Shown: one piece after another, positions 24,291 to 35,375 of the stretch
How positions within the stretch are numbered: position 1 is the stretch's first letter
How the letters are laid out: every line of letters starts with the position of its first letter
Origin: Piliocolobus tephrosceles
Taxonomy: Eukaryota > Chordata > Mammalia > Primates > Cercopithecidae
Assembly (NCBI RefSeq): GCF_002776525.5
Contig: NC_045441.1
Coordinates: 130,987,402-131,051,401, forward strand
Direction of reading: 5' to 3'
DNA length: 64,000 nucleotides
Made by a program: the position numbers and the translations under genes
The notes under the pieces: model-generated
Databases searched by the model: none
Seen by the model: only the letters and a program-made list of their open reading frames with translations
What the model was told of the DNA's origin: nothing

Positions 24291-25440
24291 TCTTCTACAG
24301 TGGTAGAGGCAGCAGAGTTCTGGAGTGTGGGGACCCCTGCTGGCAACTTTATACAGGGTTGCACTGGTGGTGGTGGTAGCACAGTGGCAGGCAGCTGATA
24401 GGTGCAGATCTGTGTGTGTTTTCTGTGTGCCACAGGCAAGAGTGGTAGCTCAGGACGGGGTAGATTTCACTGTTCTCAGTGCCTAGTTTCACTTCTGTGG
24501 CAGTGTTGGCACAAAGGCAGGGTGCTGGCAGGAGCAGGACTGGCTGTGTGCCTACCAAGGCTTTGACTGCAATGGTGGTCTTGTGGGGAAAGGGGGAGTG
24601 GCGTGTACTCCCATTGCAGCAGTGGCATTGTGGGGTGCAGGCTTGCTGGCAGTGCAAGGAAGGCCAAACCTGCCTGTGCACACTCATACCAGCAAGGCAA
24701 TGTGAAGGGTTTCTGTGGGCCCTGAGAAAGCTACAGTGTGGGGAGGGAGCAGGCAGGCTGCTGAGTGACCACAGGGGCTGCCTCAGTGGAGTTCTCTGCT
24801 AGCCAGGCACTGTCCATTAGCACAGGAGCTATGGTTTGGGTCCCCAAGACACCCAAGGTTGCTCTCTAAACAGGTGCTACCAGACTGGGGCCCCAGGAGA
24901 TGCCAGCAGACCCAGGGGTGCTCAGTTCAGAGCAGTCCTATCTGATGGCCAAGACTGCCTTGCAAAATTTAGGTCTGACTTTCCCCCTAGGGTTAAATTC
25001 TCTTATGGTAGCAAATCGAACTTGGAGAGATGTACTTCCCTGGACATGCTCCACTATAGACGCTTTCGCACCAAACCTGGGCTCACCTTCAGCTGGTGTG
25101 CTGCCCCTACCACTTCTCTAAGTAGCATTCCCTGTCAACTCAGGTGTCCATGGTGGTCAATGTGTCTCCTGCCAGGATTGCAGAGTCCCATGGTGAGAAC
25201 AGGTTGCTCCTTGCCAGTTCAACTCACCTGTTTCCCTGGAGTCGTGTGGGACCAGAAGTCAGTCTCAATGCATGGTAGCTCTGTGCAGCTCCCAGCTTCC
25301 CAGCTTCTTTCCCCTTTAGAACAGCTTCTGTGTCTTTCCTCTGTTTGCTCTCAGTGCTTTCCCTCTGAAGATCTGTAAGTAGGGCAGCAGTCATCTGGGT
25401 ACCTCGTGGCAGCTGTTCCACCTGGCTGCGACTAGTTGAC
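24291..25440 (-). mobile_element. Probable L1 5' UTR joined directly to ORF2 sequence
   Basis: A GC-richer block ends on the plus strand with 'gactagttgaccatcttgctct'. Its complement begins like an L1 5' UTR (AGAGCAAGATGG...). ORF1 and the first part of ORF2 are absent between this and the ORF2 fragment at 22,925-24,290. Long plus-strand open frames here (for example 24,836-25,378) lack any family resemblance and reflect GC content. Confidence 0.6.
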
Positions 25441-26075
25441 CATCTTGCTCTCTGAAACTGCTCTAGATTTTCTAATTTATGTGCATAGAGGTGTTCATAA
25501 TAATCTCTGAACATATTTTGTATTTCCATGGGATCAGTTGTAGTGTCATCTTTGTCATTTCTCATTGTACTTATTTGGATCTTCTCTCTCTCTCTTTTTG
25601 GTAATCTAGCTAACAGTCTATCTCTCATTTATACTTTCAAAAAACAAACTTTTGGTTTCATTGATATTTTGTATGGATTTTTGCATCTTGATTCTGTTCA
25701 GTTCTTCTCCGATTTTAGTTATTTCTTTTCTTCTGCTAGCCTCAGGATTGGTTTGTTCTTTTTTTTTTCCTAGCTCCTCTAGGTGTGATAGCAGATTGTT
25801 AATTTGAGATGTTTGTAACTTCTTGATGTAGGTATTTAGCACTATAAACTTTCATCAACACTGCTTTTGCTGCAGGCCAAACTTTTTGATGTGTTGCGTG
25901 TCAATTTTCATTAATTTCAAATAATTTTGTGATTCTTTGAAGAATCAAAGAATCTTTCATTTCATCATTCATCATTTCATCATTCACCCAAAAGTTGTTC
26001 AGGAGCAAGTTGTTAAATTTCCATGAAGAGAAATCCTTGATATTCATTTCTATTTTTATTGCACTGTCGTCTGAG
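25441..26075 (-). mobile_element. Second L1, ORF2 endonuclease/linker fragment
   Basis: Minus-strand L1 ORF2 sequence ('ctaatttatgtgcatagaggtgttc' on plus) overlaps by about 130 bp the same ORF2 region present at 24,150-24,290. It is therefore a different element. It ends at an Alu fragment. Confidence 0.72.
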
Positions 26076-26076
26076 A

Positions 26077-26244
26077 GTAGCTGGGATTACAGGCACTCGC
26101 CACCCAGCTAATTTTTTGCATTTTTAGTAGAGATGGGGTTTCACCATGTTAGCCAGGATGGTCTTGATCTCCTGATCTCATGATCCACCCACCTTGGCCT
26201 CCCAAAGTGCTAGGATTACAGGCGTGAGCCACCGCACCCAGCCC
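26077..26244 (-). mobile_element. Partial Alu in an L1
   Basis: The 5' half of an Alu in minus orientation, from 'agtagctgggattacaggca' to 'gagccaccgcacccagcc'. L1 sequence on the two sides is not continuous, so part of the L1 endonuclease region is missing here. Confidence 0.88.
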
Positions 26245-28890
26245 CCTGTATCTTTACCTTGAGCCTGTGAGTGTCTTTCCATGTGAGATCGGTCTCTTGA
26301 AGACAGCAGACAGTTGAGTCTTATTTTTAACTCTAACTTATCATTCTATACCTTACAAGTGCGTAATTTAGACCATTTATGTTGAAGACCATTTATATTA
26401 ATATGTGAGATTTTTGTCCTTTCATTGTTTTGTTAGCTTGTTGTTTAGTGGGCTTGAAGTAATTGCTCTATAGTGTCTGTGGCCTTTGTGCTTAAGTGTG
26501 TTTTTGTGGTAGCAGGTATCCTCTTGTTTCTATGTCAAGTATTCCCTTAAGCACCTCTTGTAAGGCTTGTTTAGTGATTACAAATTCCCTTAGTGTTTGC
26601 TTGTCTGAAATGAATTTTATTTCTCATTTGTTTATATAGCTTAGCTTGGTAGGATATGAAATTCTCTGTTAAAATTTTAAGAATGCTGAAAATAGGCTGA
26701 CAACCTCTTCTGGCTTGTAAGATTTCTGATGAGACATCTGCTCTTAACCTGATAGAGTTCCCTTTGTAAGTAACCTCATCTTTCTCTCTAGCTGCCTTGA
26801 AGATTTTTCTTTTTTATTTAGCTTGGTGAATCTGATGATTGTGTGTCTTGTGGATGATTGTCTTGTATAGTATCTTGCAGAGGTTTCTATATTTCTTGAA
26901 TTTGCATGGCAACATCTCAGTGAGATTGGGGAAATTTTCAAGAATAATATCCTTAAATGTGTTTTCCAGGTTGCCTACTCTCTCTCCTCTGTCATGAATA
27001 CCAGTGTGTCATAGGTTTGGTCTCTTTACATACTCTCCTATTTCTCAGAAATTTACTTCATACTTAAAAATTCTTTTTTCTTTATTTTTGTCTCACTGAC
27101 TTTGTTTGAAAGACCTGTCTTCAAGGTCTCAGATTCTTTCCCCAGCTTGGTCTATTCTGTTGTTATTTTTCCAGATTGTATTTTGAATTTCTTGTAATGA
27201 ATGTTTTAATATCAGAAGTTCTGTTTGGTTGTTTCTTAATATGGCCATTTCATCTTTCAACTCTTGCATCATTTTAATGGATTCATTGGATTGATTTAAA
27301 CTTTTCCCTTTATCTTGGTGAGCTTCCTTACCATTCCAGTTCTGAATTCAATATCTGTCATTTCAATCTGTTTAAGAACCATTGCTGGGGAGCTAGTATG
27401 CTCATTTGGAGGTAAGGGGACTCTCTGACTTTCTGAATTGCCAGTGTTCTTGTGCTGGTTCTTTCTTGAGAGGGCTGGTGTCCCTTTGTCTTTTTGAATT
27501 TGCTTTCATTTGAATGGGGCTTTGAAAAATTCTTTATTTTTCTTGAGGGTTTAATTGTGGTATAAGGTGAGTATAGTTGATTGGCTTTGCCTCTGAGTCC
27601 TTTCAGAGGGTCAAGCCTCTGCACAGGACCTTTATTTGTCGCTAGGTTCTTGCCCTGGGTTTTACAGGTGATGTAGACTGGAACAACATTTTTGGTGTAG
27701 TAACTTTGGCTATGATCCAATAGATAGCACTGAAGAGTAATAGCCAGCAGATAGGCTCTTACTCAACCGTATGGATCTTTCCTCTTTCAGTGCATTTGCA
27801 GCAGTATTCTGTGGTTGAGGGGTGGGAGAGAGATGACATCCTTGCTAGTTCCATTGCCAGGTTTTACGGGAGCCTCCTCCAATCACTGGCACGATGCCTG
27901 CATTCATTTGTTTGGTGTTCCAAGCCATGGGGTTCCCCTGGGCTAAACCTACATTTGACAGACAGGCCACACCCTTTCTGGACCTGCCCTGTGGAGAGAG
28001 GAATGCCCCACTGCCACATCTGCCCATGAGCCTGCGTCTTAGTCTTCTCAGTGTTCTGAGAGTAGGGGCTCTTGCCCTGCATAATCACTAGCCAAAGATG
28101 TCAGTTTGGCACTCCTGAATTGTGTGCTGTTCCTTTTTGGGGTGTTGGGACCTGGCTCATAGCTTTGTCCTCTGACCTCTCAAGGTTGGGTGCTGGCTGT
28201 ATTAGGGGAGCCAAAGTGCTTCCAGGCCCCTGGGAAAGCATTCAAGTGGGGCTGCCAGCAAAGCACTTATGCTGGACAGTGAAGGCTGTGCTCTATACAT
28301 GCCCTTGTGGGAGCAGCCAGGCAGTTGACTTGGAAGGAGCTGGCAGATAAGAGGCATGCAGAACAGAAATGCCACAAGCACACAGGAAGCCCTGTTCTCT
28401 CCAGGTCCAGCAGCCAGCTGGGGTTAGAGGTACTCAGAGGAAGATGAGAGCCTTGGAGAATGGGCACCTATGGTAGCATTTTGCTGCAGCTGCACGATTT
28501 GCAAAAATCTCCTAGACTCCACTAGGCTGGAGCTGTCTCTGCCTACTTTTTGGGATGATCTCTCTGCCAATTTAAATGTCTGTGGAGGTTGTGGGGTCTT
28601 TTGTAGCTAGTATCCCAGAGGTCTGCAGCAAGAGTGAGTATCCGTGCAATCAATTTATTCACCCCTTACTTAGGAGGTATTTAGGGCTGGTAACTAGTAC
28701 TAGTGCTGAGAAATCTTGTACAGGATTTCCAGCTTCCTCCCTCTTCAGCTTAGGCATTTGCATAGCTTCTCTATAAGCTCTGTTTCCTCTCTGAAGATCT
28801 GTTTGAAATATGTTGGTCTACTTGATATTTTGAGTTCTCTCAGTGGGAGAGGTACTCCATGGCTGTGTGTAGTTGGCCATCATTTCCCCC
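26245..28890 (-). mobile_element. L1 5' part: ORF2 start, ORF1 and 5' UTR
   Basis: Going down the minus strand from about 28,890 ('gttggccatcattt' on plus, the complement of the L1 5' start) one passes a GC-richer 5' UTR, degenerate ORF1 (about 26,550-27,700) and the ORF2 start near 26,300 ('gagcctgtgagtgtctttccatgtgagat'). The frames are broken. Older than the L1P copies nearby. Confidence 0.65.
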
Positions 28891-28921
28891 ACAGGTATAT
28901 TTGAACTCCATAATTCCCCCC

Positions 28922-28923
<2 letters not shown>

Positions 28924-28953
<30 letters not shown>
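28924..28953 (+). repeat. Poly(A) run
   Basis: Thirty consecutive A bases within the start of copy C. Copy A has no such run at the aligned place. Confidence 0.9.
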
Positions 28954-28955
<2 letters not shown>

Positions 28956-29178
28956 TTCCCAAACATTTCCTGTGAGGCATTAGATGGTGGGTTGCAGGTC
29001 TCAATAGTAATCTTTAGGTAACTGTAGGATTATAGTTGTTCTTATAATGTTCTTGAGCAATACCTGCCACTTTTCACCATGAGTGAGTTCTGCTATGTTG
29101 GATGAACAAGGTGAGGACTTTGTGTGAGTCCTTCAGGTAGCCCCAGACCTATTTGAATAGACATACACAGTGCTTTCT

Positions 29179-29986
29179 TTTTTTTTTAATTTTATTTTTT
29201 ATTTTTTTATTATACTTTAAGTTCTAGGGTACATGTGCATAGCATGCAGGTTTGTTACATATGTATACTTGTGCCATGTTGGTGTGCTGCACCCATCAAC
29301 TCATCAGCACCCATCAATTCGTCATTTACATCAGGTATAACTCCCAATGCAATCCCTCCCCCCTCCCCCCTCCCCATGATAGGCCCCGGTGTGTGATGTT
29401 CCCCTTCCCGAGTCCAAGTGATCTCATTGTTCAGTTCCCACCTATGAGTGAGAACATGCGGTGTTTGGTTTTCTGTTCTTGTGATAGTTTGCTAAGAATG
29501 ATGGTTTCCAGCTGCATCCATGTCCCTACAAAGGACGCAAACTCATCCTTTTTTATGGCTGCATAGTATTCCATGGTGTATATGTGCCACATTTTCTTAA
29601 TCCAGTCTGTCACTGATGGACATTTGGGTTGATTCCAAGTCTTTGCTATTGTGAATAGTGCTGCAATAAACATACGTGTGCATGTGTCTTTATAGCAGCA
29701 TGATTTATAATCCTTTGGGTATATACCCAGTAGTGGGATGGCTGGGTCATATGGTACATCTAGTTCTAGATCCTTGAGGAATTGCCATACTGTTTTCCAT
29801 AATGGTTGAACTAGTTTACAATCCCACCAACAGTGTAAAAGTGTTCCTATTTCTCCACATCCTCTCCAACACCTGTTGTTTCCTGACTTTTTAATGATTG
29901 CCATTCTAACTGGTGTGAGATGGTATCTCATTGTGGTTTTGATTTGCATTTCTCTGATGGCGAGTGATGATGAGCATTTTTTCATG
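29179..29986 (-). mobile_element. L1P 3' end with 16-bp target site duplication
   Basis: A 5'-truncated L1 in minus orientation. Flanks are 'atacacagtgctttct' (29,163-29,178) and 'atacacagtactttct' (29,987-30,002), one mismatch. It carries the ORF2 C-terminal part and 3' UTR. Confidence 0.93.
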
Positions 29987-30419
29987 ATACACAGTACTTT
30001 CTGATTAAGGCTTGTTCTGTTCCCTCTGGAAGCGGGATCCAGAGTTCCGTACTGGAGATACAGACTGCTGCTGAGCTGGAGATAGTGTAGGCACAGGTAA
30101 ATAAAAACGTGATAAAGTTTTCCTAACATTTTAAAGTTGTCTTCTTCTTGAATCAGTGTTTGCTTGGTTCCTGAAAAACTTTGAATGTTTTCCAGAGTTC
30201 TGGTGAAGTTGGTTCTGACAGTTTCTGCTGTTTTCTTTTATTTCTCTGAAGGGAAAGGAGCTTGGAGCTTCCTAGGCTAATGTTTTGCTCACTTCACGCA
30301 CCATTCCCTGCCCTGAGGATTTTTGATGTGTGTCTGGGAAACTTCTGTGGAGTCTTCTGCTTGCTGATAACTTGGGCTTTGTAGGGCTAAGTGGAATTAG
30401 GGAAATAAACATAAGAGCA

Positions 30420-30688
30420 CATTGGGAAGCCGAGGAAAACAGATCACGAGGTCAAGAGATCAAGACCATCCTGGCCAACATGTTAAAACCCTGTCTGTAC
30501 TAAAAATACAAAAATTAGCCGGGCGTGGTGGTGCGTGCCTGTAGTCCCAGCTACTCAGGAGACTGAGGCAGGAGAATCACTTGAACCGGGGAGGCGGAGG
30601 TTGCAGTGAGCCTAGATTGTAGCACTGCACTCCAGCCTGGGTGACAGTGAGACTCTGTCTCCAAAAAAAAAAAAAAAAAAGAAAAAAA
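30420..30688 (+). mobile_element. Alu element, 5' truncated
   Basis: Starts within the Alu left arm ('attgggaagccgaggaaaac') and ends in poly(A). Absent at the aligned place in copies A and B. Confidence 0.9.
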
Positions 30689-32990
30689 GGCACAGGGGCC
30701 TGACTCGAACAGTTTGATGCTAACCAGGATTCAAAGTGTAGAGAAAGGAAGCCTGGATGTTGGCAGACTCTTGATGAGGAAGAGTTTAACTTTGCTCATT
30801 ATACCAAACTTCTAGGAGTTCTAAATCTTGATTAGCCTCAGGAGGGAAGATCTGAAACTTTCTTTGTTTTCTCCTTCACTGCATCCCTTGGGTTTTTCTG
30901 AACTAACTTTCCTCAATGAATAACATTCCTTAGAGACATGTTGTGGAGGAAAAGACAGAGGGAGAGAGAAAGAGGGAAACTGTGAGGCACTGTGATTTCC
31001 GGACCTTTTCCTAAATACATATGTGAAGACAGTTTTCTCTTCCACTGAGAGGGAAGAAGTAGTAGCTTCTTCTGGCCCACAGAGCAGTCTCAGCACTAAT
31101 CAGGCATGTTGTAGTCTGGGTTGAGACTTAGAGTCATATGGGTTTTCGCTTCAATTTCGTTGAAGGTAAGTGAATTCCAGCAGTTTCCATCTGTGTAGAA
31201 AAGAGTGAGAGAGGTTCAGGATGAAAAGTTCTAGACCTGCCAACTTTCTAGAACAAGGACATTCAGACCCTAATGGGTAAATTATGAGAGAGGCAGAGGA
31301 GATTGGCTCATCTCCAAATTCCTCCTGTACAGCAGAGAGCACTTTCAGCTCTTCTCTGATTCATTGCTGGATGCAGTACAACTCCTTGCTATTGTCAAAA
31401 CCATCCTTGACATCATCTCTACTTTCTTTTCATCTGGTTCTGGGCAAAGAGAGATTGTGGAAATCACTCTACTGAGCTCTTCCACCAAGTCTGTCCTTGT
31501 TACCCAACTGCCATTTTATTAGGAGTCTCAGAGAGAGGACTGAATTATGAGTGAGCAATGTCTCAGTGAAGACAGAAGGGAAAGAAAGCAGTTTCTTTCA
31601 ACATTGGCCATAGCCAGATTTGGAGGGGCTTTGTTCATAGATTCATTCTTTAACTGATCAATTCATTGATTCACTCAAAAGTAGTACCACCTCATTCTAT
31701 ATGAGATATAGTGAACAAAAATGACAATCTTTTTGCTTTCATGGTGCTTACATTGTAAAGTGAGTCAGAAAATAAAAAGTAAACATAATTTCTCATGATG
31801 ACCACTAAAGAGATAAATATATACTAATGAGGTGATAGAGAGTGAAGGGTTGTGTGTGTTCTTTTAGACAGCATGAAGAGAAAACTTGAGCTCAGATACT
31901 TGACCAAAAACCTGAAAGAAGTGAAAAATAAAGCCCAGGAATTCTAAGTTACTCAGGATGCAGGGTCTATTTCATATAAGTGATAGCAGAATCTTTAATT
32001 TCTAATATGATTTTGGGAGAAAAATGTATTCATAGAAGAAATATAGGCCCTGAGGTGACTTCCTAAATTTACTGTTAGACTGAGACAAGAGCCATCTGTA
32101 TTTAGGGCGTGGCCTGAACCCAGATGTCACACTTGGTGGCTTTGGGCTCCTGATGGATCCAGGGCTTTGGATTATCCTGAAGGCAGAGGATGTTGAAATT
32201 GGACTAAAGTCTCCTATTTGTCAGAGCCAGTGTAAGTTCAGTGTGGGACAGGCAGAGGCTGAGGGTAAAAGTTCTTCCTCTGTATTTCGTCTGAAATTTC
32301 TTTCTCTAAGAACAGTGAAAAGAGTTGTCAGAGTCTTGGAGAGAGATGGTCAGGCTCAACTCAACCCAGGTGCTGGTTGCCTGCCTTCTGTGAGAAGACG
32401 CATTTACTGAGGACAGGAGCAAGGGAGGCTTTCTTCCCAAGATAGGGAGGAATAAAGGAGTAATCCATGCAGGGAACCAGCTGACCAGTAGATTGAAAGC
32501 TCCTCAGTCCTTGCCCTCGAGAATTTACAGAAACTCCTCAGGAGACTTCCCTATCCTCACTCTCACCAACACATAGCAATGATGATGAAGGTAAAGCAGA
32601 AGCTTTAAAATAAACATCCTATAAATGGAACCTACATTCTGATGAAACAAAGAAATCAAGTAACCAGCTCAGGGGCATTGGCCAGGAAACTTTTGTATAG
32701 AACATGATACTGGAGCAGGAATTTACAGGACAGAAAATACTTGGCAGACAGAGTAGTTTAGGAGCTTCCAGGTGGAAGGGAGTTAGTGGTAGAAGGGAAC
32801 ACACTGTGGTCCTGGAGGCTGACTGCTGGCTGTTCAGAGCAGAGCGGGAGGCAGGTGAACTGAGCATTGAGGGTGCAATGGTGCATGCTGGGCAGGGTAC
32901 AGGTTCTCATGTCTGCAGTATGGCACTGGGGACTGGAATCATCAACGCAATTTTCTTGGCATATTGTGCATAGTTAGAAAAATTGCCCCT

Positions 32991-33276
32991 AAACTGGGCG
33001 CAGTGACTCATACCTATAATCCCAGTACTTTGGGAGACTAAGGAGGGTGGATCACCTGAGGGCAGGAGTTTGAGACTAGCCTGGCCAACGTGGTGAAACC
33101 CCATCTCTACTAATAATACAAAAAAATTAGCTGAGTGTGGTGGCGCATGCCTGTAATCTCAGCTACCCAGGAGGCTGAGGCAGGAATATTTCTTGAACCT
33201 GGGAGGTGGAGGTTACAGTGAGACAAGATCATGCTATTGCACTCCAGCCTGGGTGACAAGAGTGAAACTCCATCTC

Positions 33277-33305
<29 letters not shown>
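32991..33305 (+). mobile_element. Alu element upstream of the intact receptor
   Basis: Full-length Alu with an A-rich tail, flanked by perfect 15-bp 'agaaaaattgcccct' copies at 32,976-32,990 and 33,306-33,320. Copy B has the empty site, so it inserted after the B/C split. It lies about 190 bp upstream of the receptor's ATG, within the intron before the coding exon. Confidence 0.95.
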
Positions 33306-33312
<7 letters not shown>

Positions 33313-33493
33313 TTGCCCCTGACCATATACAGGGAATAATAGAAGACGAATGCCTACCCTTCTAGTCATGGTGTGCAGCCTGTGAGCAGGAGGGGGATTT
33401 CAGAACAGTTTCTACTTCTGTTGGGATGGGAAGCCATATCAACTGTGTTTTTTTCTTTCTCTAGATTTCAGAAGGGAAAAACACTCAGAAGTA

Positions 33494-34438
33494 ATGTTGG
33501 GGAATTGCTCTAGCACCACTGAATTTTTTCTCTTAGGCTTCCCTGGCTCCCAAGAAGTACGCCGTATCCTTTTTGCAACCTTCTTCTTCTTGTACACAGT
33601 GACAGTGATGGGAAACACGGTCATCATCGTCACTGTCTGTGTTGATAAACATCTGCAGTCCCCCATGTATTTTTTCCTGGGTCACCTCTCTGTCCTGGAG
33701 ATCCTGATCACATCCACAGCTGTCCCTTTTATGCTCAGGGGGTTGCTGCTTCCAGGCACTCAGATCATATCTTTGACAGCCTGTGCTGCACAGCTATATT
33801 TATACCTTTCTTTAGGTACCTCAGAGTTGGCATTAATGGGAGTGATGGCTGTGGACCGTTATGTGGCTGTGTGTAACCCTTTGAGGTACAACATCATTAT
33901 GAATAGCAGCACCTGCATTTGGGTGGTAATTGTGTCATGGGTTTTTGGGTTTCTTTCTGAAATCTGGCCAGTTTATGCCACTTTTCAGCTTACTTTCTGC
34001 AAATCAAATGTGTTAGACCATTTTTACTGTGACCGAGGACAATTGCTCAAAGTATCCTGTGAGAACACTCTTTTCACAGAGGTTATTCTTTTTCTAATGG
34101 CTGTTTTCATTATCATTGGTTCTTTGATCCCTACAATTGTCTCCTACACCTACATCATCTCCACCATCCTCAAGATCCCGTCAGCCTCTGGGCGGAGGAA
34201 ACCCTTTTCCACTTGTGCCTCCCACTTCAGCTATGTTGTGATAGGCTACGGCAGCTGCTTGTTTCTCTACGTGAAACCCAAACAAACGCAGGCAGCCGAG
34301 TATAATAGGGTAGCATCACTGCTGGTTTTAGTGGTGACCCCTTTTCTGAACCCTTTCATCTTCACCCTGAGGAATGACAAATTCATACAGGCCTTTGGAG
34401 ATGGCATGAAACGCTGCAATCAACTCCTTAAAAATTAA
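33494..34438 (+). CDS. OR9A1: Olfactory receptor, family 9 subfamily A, OR9A1-like, intact
   Basis: This is an uninterrupted single-exon reading frame of 314 residues, the usual length for a class II odorant receptor. Such proteins are seven-transmembrane GPCRs of olfactory neuron cilia that signal through Golf to adenylate cyclase. Visible hallmarks are an N-terminal glycosylation site (NCS at 4-6), GN at 40-41 in TM1, PMYFFL at 57-62, MAVDRYVAVC at 118-127 at the end of TM3, conserved cysteines at 97 and 179, SY at 217-218 in TM5, FSTCASH at 238-244 at TM6, and NPFIF at 286-290 in TM7. A polypyrimidine tract and AG at 33,463-33,464 give a 3' splice site 29 nt before this ATG, which fits an upstream noncoding exon. 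The protein reads as the OR9A1 member; from memory the human counterpart is classed as a pseudogene (OR9A1P). The ligand is unknown. The assignment within OR9A is by remembered sequence. Confidence 0.93.
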   Translation: MLGNCSSTTEFFLLGFPGSQEVRRILFATFFFLYTVTVMGNTVIIVTVCVDKHLQSPMYFFLGHLSVLEILITSTAVPFMLRGLLLPGTQIISLTACAAQLYLYLSLGTSELALMGVMAVDRYVAVCNPLRYNIIMNSSTCIWVVIVSWVFGFLSEIWPVYATFQLTFCKSNVLDHFYCDRGQLLKVSCENTLFTEVILFLMAVFIIIGSLIPTIVSYTYIISTILKIPSASGRRKPFSTCASHFSYVVIGYGSCLFLYVKPKQTQAAEYNRVASLLVLVVTPFLNPFIFTLRNDKFIQAFGDGMKRCNQLLKN

Positions 34439-34671
34439 GTCTGTCCTGAGTACAGTTCAAATCCTCATCATGGATTTGAGTAATCTGATAGTACTAATTG
34501 AAACAAAATGATCATTCTCAAAATCAAACAGCTCATGATCTACAGTGGGTATTTAAGCTATGACATGGCTTCAATTTATATTAAATTCTTTTTCCATGGA
34601 AGATCACCTTATTATTTTTTAAATAGATATATAAATTTATTAGCCCTGTGTACTTATAATGCATGTTGTAA

Positions 34672-34677
34672 AATAAA
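34672..34677 (+). promoter_or_regulatory. Candidate polyadenylation signal of the OR9A1-like gene
   Basis: AATAAA lies about 235 bp after the receptor stop codon. The same hexamer and its surroundings are kept in duplicated copy B near 11,690. Use as a poly(A) signal is inferred from position only. Confidence 0.35.
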
Positions 34678-34770
34678 TGTGAGAAGTGTAAACATCTGAA
34701 AGATGTTCAGCGTTTTGAACCCTTGGACCTGATAATGGGAAAAACAAGGGAAGTGTGATATATTTTCTTT

Positions 34771-34925
34771 TTCTTTTTTTGAGACAGTCTTGCTCTGTCA
34801 CCCAGGCTGAAGTGCAGTGGCTCGATCTCGGCTCACTGCAAGCTCTGCCTCCCGGTTTCACGCTATTCTCCTGCCTCAGCCTCCCAAGTAGCTGGAGCTA
34901 CAGGCGCCCGCTACCAGGCCTGGCT

Positions 34926-34959
<34 letters not shown>

Positions 34960-35375
34960 AGAGGGAGTCTCGCTCTGTCGCCCAGGCTGGAGTGCAGTGG
35001 CCGGATCTCAGCTCACTGCAAGCTCCGCCTCCCGGGTTTACACCATTCTCCTGCCTCAGCCTCCCGAGTAGCTGGGACTACAGGCGCCCGCCACCTCGCC
35101 CGGCTAGTTTTTTTGCATTTTTTAGTAGAGACGGGGTTTCACTGTGTTAGCCAGGATGGTCTCGATCTCCTGACCTCGTGATCCACCCGTCTCGGCCTCC
35201 CAAAGTGCTGGGATTACAGGCTTGAGCCACCGCACCCGGCTAATTTTTTTGTATTTTTTAGTAGGGATGGGGTTTCACCGTGTTAGCCAGGATGGTCTCG
35301 ATCCTGACCTTGTGATCCATCCGCCTCGGCCTCCCAAAGTGCTGGGATTACAGGCGTGAGCCACTGCGCCCGGCC
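34771..35375 (-). mobile_element. Alu element interrupted by a younger Alu
   Basis: The outer Alu is in minus orientation and split by the inner one at 34,935-35,240. It has 19-bp flanks 'aagtgtgatatattttctt' (34,752-34,770) and the same with one mismatch at 35,376-35,394. Confidence 0.93.
34935..35240 (-). mobile_element. Young Alu (AluYR-like) nested in an Alu
   Basis: Nearly undamaged Alu in minus orientation. It carries 'cggctagtttttttgcattt' and 'aggcttgagccaccgcaccc', variants I associate with Old World monkey AluYR subfamilies. Flanks 'taattttttt' at 34,925-34,934 and 35,241-35,250. Confidence 0.88.

Noticed and set aside
24836..25378. 180-codon open frame on the plus strand
   Set aside because: It lies antisense in a GC-richer L1 5' UTR-like block, has no recognisable domain, and is not flanked by gene structure.
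29431..30129. 232-codon open frame on the minus strand
   Set aside because: It is the C-terminal part of L1 ORF2 plus flanking sequence, not a host gene.
34755..35181. Open frames of 131 and 74 codons downstream of the receptor
   Set aside because: They are translations of Alu sequence in reverse orientation.
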